Part shown: positions 26,097-33,670 of the stretch, in pieces
Layout of the letters: the number at the start of each line of letters is the position of its first letter
Position numbering within the stretch: the stretch's first letter is position 1
From: Deltaproteobacteria bacterium
GTDB lineage: Bacteria > Desulfobacterota > Desulfobulbia > Desulfobulbales > Desulfurivibrionaceae
DNA: 64,000 nt
Assembly: GCA_026388695.1 (NCBI GenBank)
Contig: JAPLJH010000019.1
Span: forward strand, 1-64,000
Direction: 5' to 3'
Made by a program: the position numbers and the translations under genes
Notes under the pieces: generated by a model
Databases searched by the model: none
What the model was told of the DNA's origin: nothing
Seen by the model: only the letters and a program-made list of their open reading frames with translations

Positions 26097-26798
26097 TCAT
26101 AATTCCAGTTTTTTCAGATACAACGGCTCCGGTTTGGCCTCCCGGACCGAGGCGGTATCTGCCAGCAACTGCTCGGCCAGTTGATTTCTCGGGATGATCG
26201 CGGTGGCCGAGGAGAGCAGCTTGGCGCTCCGGTTGTCGACGATCCTGGCGTTGATGACGATGCTGTCTTTGCTGGGAGTGTAGGTGCCGGTGAGCATGGC
26301 CCCGGCGGCCACGTTCTGGTTGACCTCGGCGGGATTACGGGAAAGGCCGAACTCGCCGCGCTTCTCCTGCATCATGACCGCCTGGCTTTTCCGGATCTCC
26401 ACCACCTCGTAATGGCGCTGCTGCATCTCGTTCATAAGCTGTTCCGCCACATAGCGCCCAAGAGACGAGGTGCGGGACAATTTTTTCAGCTCAACAAAGG
26501 TGCAGACCAGAACGCCCTTGCCCAAATCGCCGTTTTCCGGGTCGGCATCGGCCAGATTACGGAACAGCTCGTTGGCCAGACCCTGTATCTCGATGCGCAA
26601 GGCTGCGGCTTCGTTCACCGTGAGCCCTGGTGGCACAACCGGTGCAACGGCTTCCACCTGGGCTTTCTTGGGCGTATCCTGGCTAAAGGGCCAGAAGGCC
26701 ATGGCCTGCCTCGGAAAAACGAGCAGGGCCAAGACCGCTATTTTCAGAAGGGAAGAAGGGGTCGGCCAGCCAGGGTATCGCTTCCTTGGGAATTGCAT
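26097..26798 (-). CDS. FlgO-family exported protein
   Basis: The 233-residue product has a signal peptide (about residues 15-34, IAVLALLVFPRQAMA) and then a clear FlgO domain: VCTFVELKKLSRTSSLGRYV, AEQLMNEMQQRHYEVVEIR and GEFGLSRNPAEV. FlgO proteins are associated with the outer membrane and flagellar function where studied. A GGAGA site precedes the ATG at 26798, and a sigma-28-like promoter lies about 95 bp upstream. It leads the cluster of three FlgO-like genes and the DQSDID-repeat protein. Confidence 0.75.
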   Translation of the reverse strand: MQFPRKRYPGWPTPSSLLKIAVLALLVFPRQAMAFWPFSQDTPKKAQVEAVAPVVPPGLTVNEAAALRIEIQGLANELFRNLADADPENGDLGKGVLVCTFVELKKLSRTSSLGRYVAEQLMNEMQQRHYEVVEIRKSQAVMMQEKRGEFGLSRNPAEVNQNVAAGAMLTGTYTPSKDSIVINARIVDNRSAKLLSSATAIIPRNQLAEQLLADTASVREAKPEPLYLKKLEL

Positions 26799-26878
26799 AT
26801 GTCGCCGTTCTCCTTTATTATGTGACGTCGGAAAGCCGCCCCGCGCGCCGTCAGAGGCCTTGCGCGGAAAAGAGTTCC

Positions 26879-26921
26879 CGGTTTGTCTTTAATCATCGGC
26901 TGGCTGGCGGTTTGTCTTTAA
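26879..26921. repeat. Two direct copies of a 14-bp sequence
   Basis: CGGTTTGTCTTTAA occurs at 26879-26892 and 26908-26921, 29 bp apart. The copies surround the GCCGATGA element of the putative sigma-28 promoter. The rest of 26799-27104 shows no gene. Confidence 0.6.
26893..26920 (-). promoter_or_regulatory. Possible sigma-28 (FliA) promoter of the FlgO cluster
   Basis: On the minus strand TAAAGACA (26913-26920) and GCCGATGA (26893-26900) are 12 bp apart. The known FliA consensus is TAAAGTTT, 11 bp, GCCGATAA; the -10 matches 7 of 8 and the -35 matches the TAAAG core. The spacing is one base long, so this is tentative. Confidence 0.4.
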
Positions 26922-27104
26922 CAAAAAATGCGTTGCAGATTGAGAGGATAGGGACTTTGCGGCTCTCTGAATATTGCCGCTCGCAGCCCGCGAGGTTCTT
27001 TGGCAACAACATGTGGTATGCCGGTTGCCAGCAGAGCCCATATCTTGCGAAAATAAAAACATCGCGTGGCATAATTTTTTTTCTTTCACCCTGGGGCTGA
27101 GGTC

Positions 27105-27605
27105 ATGAGCGAAACAGAAAATTTACTCGCCGAAGAGCTTCTCATTGTCCGCCATTCCGGGGAGATTCCAGAAATCGCCTTCCACGGCTCCCTGTATTAT
27201 CTCTGCGAAGACCCGGCAGGGCCGCAACTCACCTTGAGCCAAGAGGAACTGAATCTCCTGCGCCAGCAGGCAGTGGCCCGTTACCGGGAGATTCTGCTCC
27301 GGGATCTCAACCCAGAAAACCGGGATGCCCGCATCTACCGGGGCCTGAAACGGTGCATCTTCAATTGGGAGCGGCTGGGGAAATTCTGCGTTCGGCAGGA
27401 AATGACCGTTGAGGATGTGCGCCAAGAGATTGCCGAGGCCCTGCGCGGCTTCCTGCGTCAGGAGGCAGACGAGGTCCGGGCCGGACTAAGGCAGTCCTGC
27501 CTCAACTGCACCAGGGAGGAGCTCGACGCCTTTGCCAGGGAGATAGGGGTCTTGCCTGAAGAGCTGCCGGAAGGTGTTGAGATGCTGTTCTGCGCGGAAA
27601 ACTAG
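27105..27605 (+). CDS. Conserved-looking hypothetical protein, cytoplasmic
   Basis: No family is recognised. The 166-residue product is charged and mostly helical, with no signal or membrane segment. It contains scattered Cys (CIFNWERLGKFC; SCLNC, about residues 127-131), possibly a metal or redox site. The first 50 residues are beta-like, the rest alpha-helical with many E/R. The ATG at 27105 follows TGAGGT. It is transcribed divergently from the FlgO cluster. Confidence 0.6.
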   Translation: MSETENLLAEELLIVRHSGEIPEIAFHGSLYYLCEDPAGPQLTLSQEELNLLRQQAVARYREILLRDLNPENRDARIYRGLKRCIFNWERLGKFCVRQEMTVEDVRQEIAEALRGFLRQEADEVRAGLRQSCLNCTREELDAFAREIGVLPEELPEGVEMLFCAEN

Positions 27606-27623
27606 AGGTTGCCAACAGCGGCC

Positions 27624-27696
27624 CTTCGCCAAGGCTCAGGGCGAGCGGTTGTCTCATAAGGTATAAAAAAATCCGCTCGTGCTGAGCCTGTCGAAG
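27624..27696. repeat. REP-like inverted pair (CTTCGACAGGCTCAG type)
   Basis: CTTCGCCAAGGCTCAG with a trailing GAGCGG (27624-27648) is followed by the inverse arrangement CCGCTC-GTGCTGAGCCTGTCGAAG (27673-27696). From memory this motif recurs in intergenic regions of many unrelated bacteria. The inner arm is shared with the terminator stem at 27665-27741. Confidence 0.55.
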
Positions 27697-27741
27697 CACC
27701 TGTCCGAGCCAAATGCTGACTTGTTAGGAGCGGATTTTTTT
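27665..27741. terminator. Bidirectional terminator with long loop, overlapping the nitrilase-RfaE2 stop
   Basis: AAAAAAATCCGCTC (27665-27678) pairs perfectly with GAGCGGATTTTTTT (27728-27741), a 14-bp stem around a 49-nt loop. The last codons of the minus-strand fusion gene lie in the right arm. It can end transcripts from both sides. Confidence 0.7.
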
Positions 27742-29007
27742 AAGCAACGAGGTTGTGGAGTAATTTTCCACCAGGGGAATGGAGAGCACCCGGCCGCCTG
27801 CACCCAGCACCTCCGGGGCGCCAACGATTTTCTCCACCGGCCAATCGCCGCCCTTGACCAGCACCTCCGGCATCAAGGTGGTGATCAACCTGTGGGGCGT
27901 TTCCTCGGCAAAAATCACCACATGGTCCACACATCCTAGGGCGGCAATAATTCTGGCCCGGCTCTGCTCATGGTTCACCGGCCGATCATCCCCCTTGCCC
28001 AAAGCCCGTACCGAGGCATCACTGTTGACCCCGACCACCAAGCAATCGCCTTCCCGGCGGGCCTGCTCCAGATAGGTGACATGCCCCTGGTGCAGGATAT
28101 CGAAACAGCCGTTGGTGAACACCACCTTGCGGCCCACCGCCCGGTAGCGGGCGGTCAGGTCGGCCAGCTCCTCAAGCTCAACAATCTTGTCCTCATCGGC
28201 AAACCGGTACGGCGCAGGCCCCACCGTGTTGAAGCGCTGCCGCAGCTCCTGCATCCGGGCCGGCTCGATCCCGACCCACGCCTCCCCCGGTTTCGATCCA
28301 ACCTCGGCCAAGACCGTGCCGTCCGGCCCGATGATCAGGGAGTGGCCGCCAAACTCGGTTTTCCCCGTAACGCCGCAGCGGTTGCAGGCCACCACGAAAA
28401 TCTGATTTTCGATGGCCCGCGCCATGGCCAGAGTCCGCCACTGCTCCCGCCGGGCCTCGGGCCACTGGGCACTTATCACCAGCAAGTCAGCGCCTTGGGC
28501 TGCTTGACTCTTGGCCAGCTCGGGGAAGCGAAGATCGTAGCACACCAGCCCGGCCACCAGACCAAGCCCGGTATCCACCGGCTGAGGATTATCCCCAGGG
28601 GTAAAATGCCGATCCTCATCCATGGGCGCGAACAACTGCTGCTTGCGGATCGACCCGCAAACCCCATCCGGCCCGACAATGTACAGGGTATTATAGATGA
28701 CGCCCCCCACCTCGGTGAGCACCTCTTCGGGCAGGGAGCCGGCCAGATAAATGCCGTACTGCCCGGCCAGCCGTTGCATCTCCTCCAACACCTCCACGGT
28801 CTGTAAAGCGAAATGCTGGAGCCGCTCATAGGCAAAGCCGCAGCTCCACAGCTCGGGCAGAACGATGATGCCAGGCCCCTTGGGCGCCAGACGGGCCAAG
28901 CCAGCTTGCACCGCAACGAGATTCGCCGCAGGATCGGCCAGCTTCACGTCAAACTGCAAAAACCCGGCATGATACCGGGCAGGTGTGGTGTCGGTGTTGT
29001 TTTTCAT
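27724..29007 (-). CDS. Fusion: nitrilase-family amidase + RfaE2-type heptose 1-phosphate adenylyltransferase
   Basis: The 427-residue protein joins two enzymes. Residues about 12-270 are a carbon-nitrogen hydrolase with its Glu-Lys-Cys triad visible in IVLPELWS, IRKQQLF and VCYDLRFPE, closest to omega-amidase/YafV-type enzymes. Residues about 290-427 are a cytidylyltransferase-like domain with TNGCFDILHQGHVTYL and GVNSDASVRALGKG, as in RfaE2/HldE, which makes ADP-heptose precursors for LPS. No heptose kinase is fused. The join is in one frame with no stop. A diverged copy of the gene's 5' end lies at 32822-32970. Confidence 0.9.
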   Translation of the reverse strand: MKNNTDTTPARYHAGFLQFDVKLADPAANLVAVQAGLARLAPKGPGIIVLPELWSCGFAYERLQHFALQTVEVLEEMQRLAGQYGIYLAGSLPEEVLTEVGGVIYNTLYIVGPDGVCGSIRKQQLFAPMDEDRHFTPGDNPQPVDTGLGLVAGLVCYDLRFPELAKSQAAQGADLLVISAQWPEARREQWRTLAMARAIENQIFVVACNRCGVTGKTEFGGHSLIIGPDGTVLAEVGSKPGEAWVGIEPARMQELRQRFNTVGPAPYRFADEDKIVELEELADLTARYRAVGRKVVFTNGCFDILHQGHVTYLEQARREGDCLVVGVNSDASVRALGKGDDRPVNHEQSRARIIAALGCVDHVVIFAEETPHRLITTLMPEVLVKGGDWPVEKIVGAPEVLGAGGRVLSIPLVENYSTTSLLKKIRS

Positions 29008-29126
29008 GGGGTCAGAATGACCCGGTCTGGTGGTTTTGTCAATAATGAGGTGCTCCCCCCTGTAAAGGGCCTGCCAATTTTCAATTGCAACCCGTCCGGA
29101 ATTCTGTCAAGCTCTCTAACACATGA

Positions 29127-30581
29127 ATGCTTAATCCTCTACTTTTTATGGATCCCGATATGGCCAAACCTGCTTTTTTGTACAATCTACGCCCAGAAAC
29201 ATATAATCCCACTGTCAGCCAGCATCTTTCACCAAAAGGCTACCTATTAAGCCCTGCATATGCGACGCGCAAGGCCAAAGAGCTTGCGCAGCAAGTAAGA
29301 GCCCAAGAGTATCGCCTTATGGCCGATAACGGAAATTTCTCCCATATCCAGAAACTTCGCGCTCAGTTTGAGACAACCGCGCAATCCTTACTCCTTGAAG
29401 TCGCCAAGGTCGAGCATCAGTTAGGCCGCTCTTTACGAGCCTCCGACGCATTCGATTCATTGCAAAACAAATATCGTGCGCTTGCCACGGATGTGCAAAA
29501 CGCCGCGAAACAGCTTGTTGGCAATGGAGAAGAAAATTTACAGGCTCAACTTGAACTCAACCCAACATCGCTTATCGGCGTTGAGGACATCACCCTCGGA
29601 GCCTGGCTAAGCCTCAACATCGAACCCGCTTATTTGGATTTTCCTCCGGCCACCTACCGTGCCTTAAACCGCTCGGTTGCAGAACGAGCGGTCAAACGGA
29701 AAAAGCAACTTCCCGAAGCCCTCGCCCAGGGATACTACCCGGTTGCCTCGGCCAGTTCTTACAACACAGCCTTCGATGTCGGCACGGAGTTTGCCCGCAA
29801 AGGCCTGGAGAAAATCTCCATGGGTTTCGGAGCGTTCATGGCCGATGATAACTGGACCGATCATGTTGAGATCGGCACCCGCACCATTGCGCTCAAAGAA
29901 CGATTTCCCAACCGCTACATTCGGACAGCCGCCGTTGCCAAGGGTTTTTGGGATGGATATATGCGTCAAGCTGGCCACCCTCCAAAGGCCTTTCATTTTC
30001 TAGGACTCGGGGCGCTGATCATGTTGCCGCTCGTGACTCTGGCGGCCTGGGACACGCCAGATCTTACCTTTGACGCAACGAGCCCTATCAAAGACGCGCT
30101 GCAAGGAGGGACATTGTACGTTGCAAAACCCGCATATCTAAAATTGCGCACGCAAGGCATCGCCTATCGACTTGCTTCTGATCCGACGGCTGAGTGGGAT
30201 TGCCCGTGCCCCTTCTGCTGTGAATTCATCGCCAACCACCCGTTTCAGCGGGAGCTCGGTTTTAAATGGCTCAAAAAAACGGGTGCGCGGGAGGTTCGCT
30301 CCCAGGATCTTCGCTCCACTGGGGCGCTGTTTTCCGCTTTTCCGCTGCTGTCCGAGCCAGGTGCGGGAACGCTTCGCAAAGCTGTGGATCAAGCACGGAT
30401 CGGACACAATCATTGGGTTTTGGAAGAGATTATGACAGACCTCGGGAAGGCCACGGACCGCCAAGATTTTCAGGCAAGAGTCGAAACCATCCTAAAGCGC
30501 TACGAAGAAAATACCAAGGCGGACCGCTACGGCCGCGCCATCCGCTTCGCTTATAACCTTATCACCTCTCTGGAAGAATGA
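29127..30581 (+). CDS. tRNA-guanine transglycosylase-superfamily protein, DpdA-like
   Basis: TGT-fold enzymes swap guanine for a 7-deazaguanine base in tRNA; DpdA paralogues do so in DNA. The 484-residue protein shows the family's key points: MADNGNF (Asp67) where TGT has DSGGF, TFDATSP (Asp316) where TGT has its nucleophile Asp, and CPCPFC (Cys359, Cys361, Cys364) with the exact CxCxxC zinc spacing. A GHNHW segment (about 426-430) recalls the HNLHF zinc-side helix. The N-terminal 60 residues and a helical insertion (about 75-145) are unlike standard TGT. Start alternatives are ATG at 29148 or 29160. It heads a three-gene cassette. No preQ0 genes are visible in the window. Substrate (DNA or RNA) is unknown. 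Confidence 0.7.
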   Translation: MLNPLLFMDPDMAKPAFLYNLRPETYNPTVSQHLSPKGYLLSPAYATRKAKELAQQVRAQEYRLMADNGNFSHIQKLRAQFETTAQSLLLEVAKVEHQLGRSLRASDAFDSLQNKYRALATDVQNAAKQLVGNGEENLQAQLELNPTSLIGVEDITLGAWLSLNIEPAYLDFPPATYRALNRSVAERAVKRKKQLPEALAQGYYPVASASSYNTAFDVGTEFARKGLEKISMGFGAFMADDNWTDHVEIGTRTIALKERFPNRYIRTAAVAKGFWDGYMRQAGHPPKAFHFLGLGALIMLPLVTLAAWDTPDLTFDATSPIKDALQGGTLYVAKPAYLKLRTQGIAYRLASDPTAEWDCPCPFCCEFIANHPFQRELGFKWLKKTGAREVRSQDLRSTGALFSAFPLLSEPGAGTLRKAVDQARIGHNHWVLEEIMTDLGKATDRQDFQARVETILKRYEENTKADRYGRAIRFAYNLITSLEE

Positions 30582-30734
30582 CTCCAGAAGGGTGTGCAAC
30601 ACTAAACAGTACAAGCCGTGAAAGCGTCATTCAACACAACGAGGGAGGAACAAGCCACCATTCGCAAACACCATCTAAATCTGAAGTCGAACAACTAGTA
30701 CAATCTTTCACTATTTATCGGGGGGGTCTATTCA

Positions 30735-32087
30735 ATGACACTTATCAATGTTGCAGGACGCCGCGCCGAACGCTTGCGTGCATATCAAGCCGCAGCGCAA
30801 GCCGTTCGGGCGGCCAACAAAACGATCAAAAATATGGAGGATGAGGAAATTGCCGCGCCTCTTGTACAGGCAGCCTCCACTGGCAAATGGAGTACGAAGG
30901 TACTTTCATCGATTAAAGATCAACAAACAGCACTGCGAGTTTTGTCCCATGGCGAGCTTGCCCAGGCATCGGAACAACTGGAAAATGTCTGGCGCTTTCT
31001 GCCTGATCTCGGCCTTGCGCGGGCTGTACCCTTTTCCAAAACTATTTCGAAAGAAACCGTAGAAACGCAGCTGCGAGAAAAGGGACTTGATCCAAAAATC
31101 TCTAAATTTGTTTTTGGTGCGCGGAGCAAAAAACTCCCTGGCATCGACACAGGGCTACAAACCGCGACGAACACTTGCAAGGACAACTGGGAAGCGATTA
31201 TCCGACGGGATTCCCAGCTAAGCCTTGCCCTAGCGGTGACTGGCTTCAATGCGGCAGTTTCAGGAAGCCAACCAAGCACCCAACCAGAAATTTCGGAGAC
31301 CTTATCAAAAGAAATTCTGGAAAATGTCCGCAAGGTCTTAGGTACCGAAGGCCCGGCCGGAGCGGCAAACACCGCAGAATGGGGCCTCCTCCAGATTTCC
31401 AAAGAACTCTCTACCAAAGCCATTCCTGCTGCGGCACAGCTGTTCCGCAGCGAATACCCCGATGCGAAAACCGCTGCTGCTGCCGTGAAAATATCCAGCC
31501 ATCTCCGCGAGTTATTGTGGCTTTCCGCCACACTCAAGCTTATTTCCTGGAAATGCGCCTGGCCGCAATCCGGCGAAGCTGCTGCTCTTGTCAAGGCGGC
31601 AAGCTTTCCCCTCGCCAAAAAAGAAACCGCAACGCCCAGAGTTACCGTGGCTGCAATTGCCAAAAACACTTGCGGCTCAGGCAAAGAAGTGGAGGTTCTT
31701 GCCATTGTCGAAAAGGTTGAGATCCGCCACGAAACAAAAAATAAGCCGGTTACCACCTTCACCTTGCGCGAGCCGGGCAAGCAAGACCTGGTCGTGGCCA
31801 CTGTCCCTGGGTTTAAAGCCGATGTTACAGGGGCGGTTGCAGGCACAGCCGTGCTGCTGACTGGCTCCTGTAAGGCTGGCGCTGCGGGAAAACCTGGCAC
31901 GCTTCAGGTTACCCGCGAGTCCATCATGAAACAACGCGACGTGTCCTTTACGGATTATCTCAAGGCCGAAACCTATCGCGTCTATTCCGCTGTCCCGCAT
32001 GCGCTGTGCATCCAGAGCAGTTGGATCACAGGTGTCGACGGACCACTCAACCCATTTCGATACGGCGTTACCGCGCAAGGGAGATAA
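30735..32087 (+). CDS. Unknown protein with C-terminal OB-fold-like domain (cassette gene 2)
   Basis: No family is recognised with confidence. The 450-residue product is mostly helical (about residues 1-300). A beta-rich C-terminal region (about 320-400; VEVLAIVEKVEIRHE, then TTFTLREPGKQDLVVATVPG) looks like an OB-type nucleic-acid-binding fold. There is no signal peptide. The ATG follows GGGGGG. It lies between the transglycosylase and the coiled-coil protein on the same strand and is probably co-transcribed. It could be the nucleic-acid-recognition partner of the transglycosylase; that is inference. Confidence 0.6.
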   Translation: MTLINVAGRRAERLRAYQAAAQAVRAANKTIKNMEDEEIAAPLVQAASTGKWSTKVLSSIKDQQTALRVLSHGELAQASEQLENVWRFLPDLGLARAVPFSKTISKETVETQLREKGLDPKISKFVFGARSKKLPGIDTGLQTATNTCKDNWEAIIRRDSQLSLALAVTGFNAAVSGSQPSTQPEISETLSKEILENVRKVLGTEGPAGAANTAEWGLLQISKELSTKAIPAAAQLFRSEYPDAKTAAAAVKISSHLRELLWLSATLKLISWKCAWPQSGEAAALVKAASFPLAKKETATPRVTVAAIAKNTCGSGKEVEVLAIVEKVEIRHETKNKPVTTFTLREPGKQDLVVATVPGFKADVTGAVAGTAVLLTGSCKAGAAGKPGTLQVTRESIMKQRDVSFTDYLKAETYRVYSAVPHALCIQSSWITGVDGPLNPFRYGVTAQGR

Positions 32088-32090
32088 CAT

Positions 32091-32591
32091 ATGCCAGCCG
32101 ATTGCGGAGTTCTTTTTGGTATTCGCGAAGGAATCGTGGACAAAATACAAGATATTAACAGCTCTATTGAAGGCATAACCCAAAATATCATAGGGGCGGA
32201 GATCGCTCTGGCCGGCGCAGAAGCAGGCGCAGCTGTCTGCCTGTTCATGGGGCCGACTCCTGCTGCGGCCGCATGCGGAGCAGCGGTTGTCATTGCAGTT
32301 GCTGCGGCAGCCGCAGCGGTTGCATATTATCAAAGCGAGCTTGAAAAGGCTGAAGAAGCCCTTCAGGAAGCACAACATGCGCTCGACGAAGTCGATGGTC
32401 TGCTTTCCCATTGTCAGGCGCTTCAGAGCTGGCAACAGGAAGCAGCCGACGCGCTGGCAAGTGAAGCTCCGACTGCTGACGGAATTCCCGACCCGCCTGA
32501 TGCCGATGACTCCTCTGCGCTTGACGAAGCAGAAGAAGCATTGGCGGAACTCGAAGCTCTTGGCGAGGACCGCGACGACTCCTACGCATAA
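32091..32591 (+). CDS. Small Ala-rich membrane hairpin plus coiled-coil protein (cassette gene 3)
   Basis: The 166-residue protein has an amphipathic N-terminus. A hydrophobic Ala-rich stretch (about residues 40-80, with two segments split by MGPTPAAAACG) could form a membrane hairpin. A heptad-rich coiled coil follows (ELEKAEEALQEAQHALDE, about 83-100), then an acidic tail. The ATG is 4 bp after the previous stop and follows AAGGGAGA, so it belongs to the same operon. No family is recognised. A membrane-acting effector is possible but not shown. Confidence 0.6.
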   Translation: MPADCGVLFGIREGIVDKIQDINSSIEGITQNIIGAEIALAGAEAGAAVCLFMGPTPAAAACGAAVVIAVAAAAAAVAYYQSELEKAEEALQEAQHALDEVDGLLSHCQALQSWQQEAADALASEAPTADGIPDPPDADDSSALDEAEEALAELEALGEDRDDSYA

Positions 32592-32614
32592 ACAGATTGC
32601 TAATCTCAGCCTTA

Positions 32615-32657
32615 CGACCGAATCAACGGGTGGCCGCTGTTGATTCGGTCGTTTTTC
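32615..32657 (+). terminator. Strong intrinsic terminator of the transglycosylase cassette
   Basis: The perfect 14-bp stem ACGACCGAATCAAC/GTTGATTCGGTCGT (32615-32628, 32640-32653) has an 11-nt loop and a T5 tail. It closes the three-gene unit. Confidence 0.93.
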
Positions 32658-32821
32658 ACAGACGTATACGATGTTTTCAGACTGTTTTAAAAAACAGGTC
32701 GCGTTTTCCTGCGGCGTCAAAGAGAACAAGACATCCTTGTGGTCAATAACAATATCTTGCGCCGTCTCCGCTGCTATGCCTTTGATTTTAACGATGCCCA
32801 GATGGGTGCGCTCTTCGGCTT

Positions 32822-32970
32822 GGCCAAGCCAGCCTGCACCGAAGCGAGATTCGCCGCAGAATCCCGACCAGCTTTACGTCAAACTGGAGAAACCCGGCCT
32901 GATAGAGGGTGGTGTCGGTGGTATTTTTCATGGGATCATGAATGACCGGGTATGCTGCTTTTGTCAATAT
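32822..32970 (-). pseudogene. Diverged copy of the 5' end of the nitrilase-RfaE2 gene
   Basis: This stretch aligns with 28893-29048 at roughly 80% by eye. It includes the start region, whose translation MKNTTDTTLYQAGFLQFDVKL matches MKNNTDTTPARYHAGFLQFDVKL of the intact gene with a short gap. The frame breaks after about 20 codons, so it is a fragment. It lies on the far side of the transglycosylase cassette in the same orientation as the original, so the cassette is bracketed by an imperfect duplication. The flanking 32658-32821 and 32971-33133 hold no gene. Confidence 0.75.
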
Positions 32971-33035
32971 GGGGTTGCCATGGTCAGTGGCCGGAAGCAA
33001 ATTTATCCCCGTGGCGAACCCCGTTTTTTTCAGCA

Positions 33036-33064
33036 TTGACATTCTGTTAGGCAAATGAGATTAT
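33036..33064 (+). promoter_or_regulatory. Putative promoter of the lipoprotein gene
   Basis: A consensus TTGACA (33036-33041), a 17-bp spacer and GATTAT (33059-33064), about 70 bp before the start codon. Confidence 0.5.
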
Positions 33065-33133
33065 TGCGCAAAATATTGGTGGATCGCCTTGATTGCCCCA
33101 CTTTTTCTCAAAAAACAAGAAAATCAATAAACA

Positions 33134-33628
33134 ATGAAAACCTCTATCAAATATATGCTCTTGACTTGCGTTGTTGTGTTCACCGTGGGGTGTACTGCGA
33201 ACTATCGCCCTGCAGATGGTGCGCCTGTTGCAAAACTGCTATTCACAACGAATAAAGGGCCGGGAATGTTCGTTGGACTTTGGACGATTCAAACGGAAAA
33301 ATGCCCCACCATAAGTAAGGTTTGTCTACTTACCGATGGTCAGACTAACAAGAAAGATGCCTTGGTCGAAATTGACGCGGGAAAACCTTTTGTAGTTAAG
33401 GCACAACTAGTGAATATCCTCACTGGAACGAAATGCAACGATGCCGGCGTGTTTACCCCAATGCCTGGGGCAACGTATCGTCTAAAACACACAATCACCC
33501 CCCAGGGGTGTTGGCTCGAATTATTTAAGGGAGACTCAGCGATAAAAGACCCTTCATTCAGGCAACTCGTCAGTGTCGAAGAAAAAGATATATGCTCTGA
33601 ATTTATTACAATGAAACCGCGCTCCTAA
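33134..33628 (+). CDS. AT-rich hypothetical lipoprotein
   Basis: The 164-residue product has a lipoprotein signal with lipobox VFTVGC (Cys about residue 20). The mature part is beta-rich with five further Cys that could form disulfides (EKCPTISKVC, GTKC, QGCW, DICS). No family is recognised. It is more AT-rich than the core genes, with no overlap with neighbours, and forms part of the accessory region between the fusion gene and the 23-bp palindrome. Confidence 0.65.
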   Translation: MKTSIKYMLLTCVVVFTVGCTANYRPADGAPVAKLLFTTNKGPGMFVGLWTIQTEKCPTISKVCLLTDGQTNKKDALVEIDAGKPFVVKAQLVNILTGTKCNDAGVFTPMPGATYRLKHTITPQGCWLELFKGDSAIKDPSFRQLVSVEEKDICSEFITMKPRS

Positions 33629-33670
33629 CCAAGCTTTGTTGATATAATATTGAGTGAAAGGAAGAGAAAA

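Noticed and set aside
29127-32591. Complete Dpd 7-deazaguanine DNA modification-restriction locus
   Set aside because: Only a DpdA-like protein is seen; DpdB/C and helicase or nuclease partners and preQ0 genes are not in the window.
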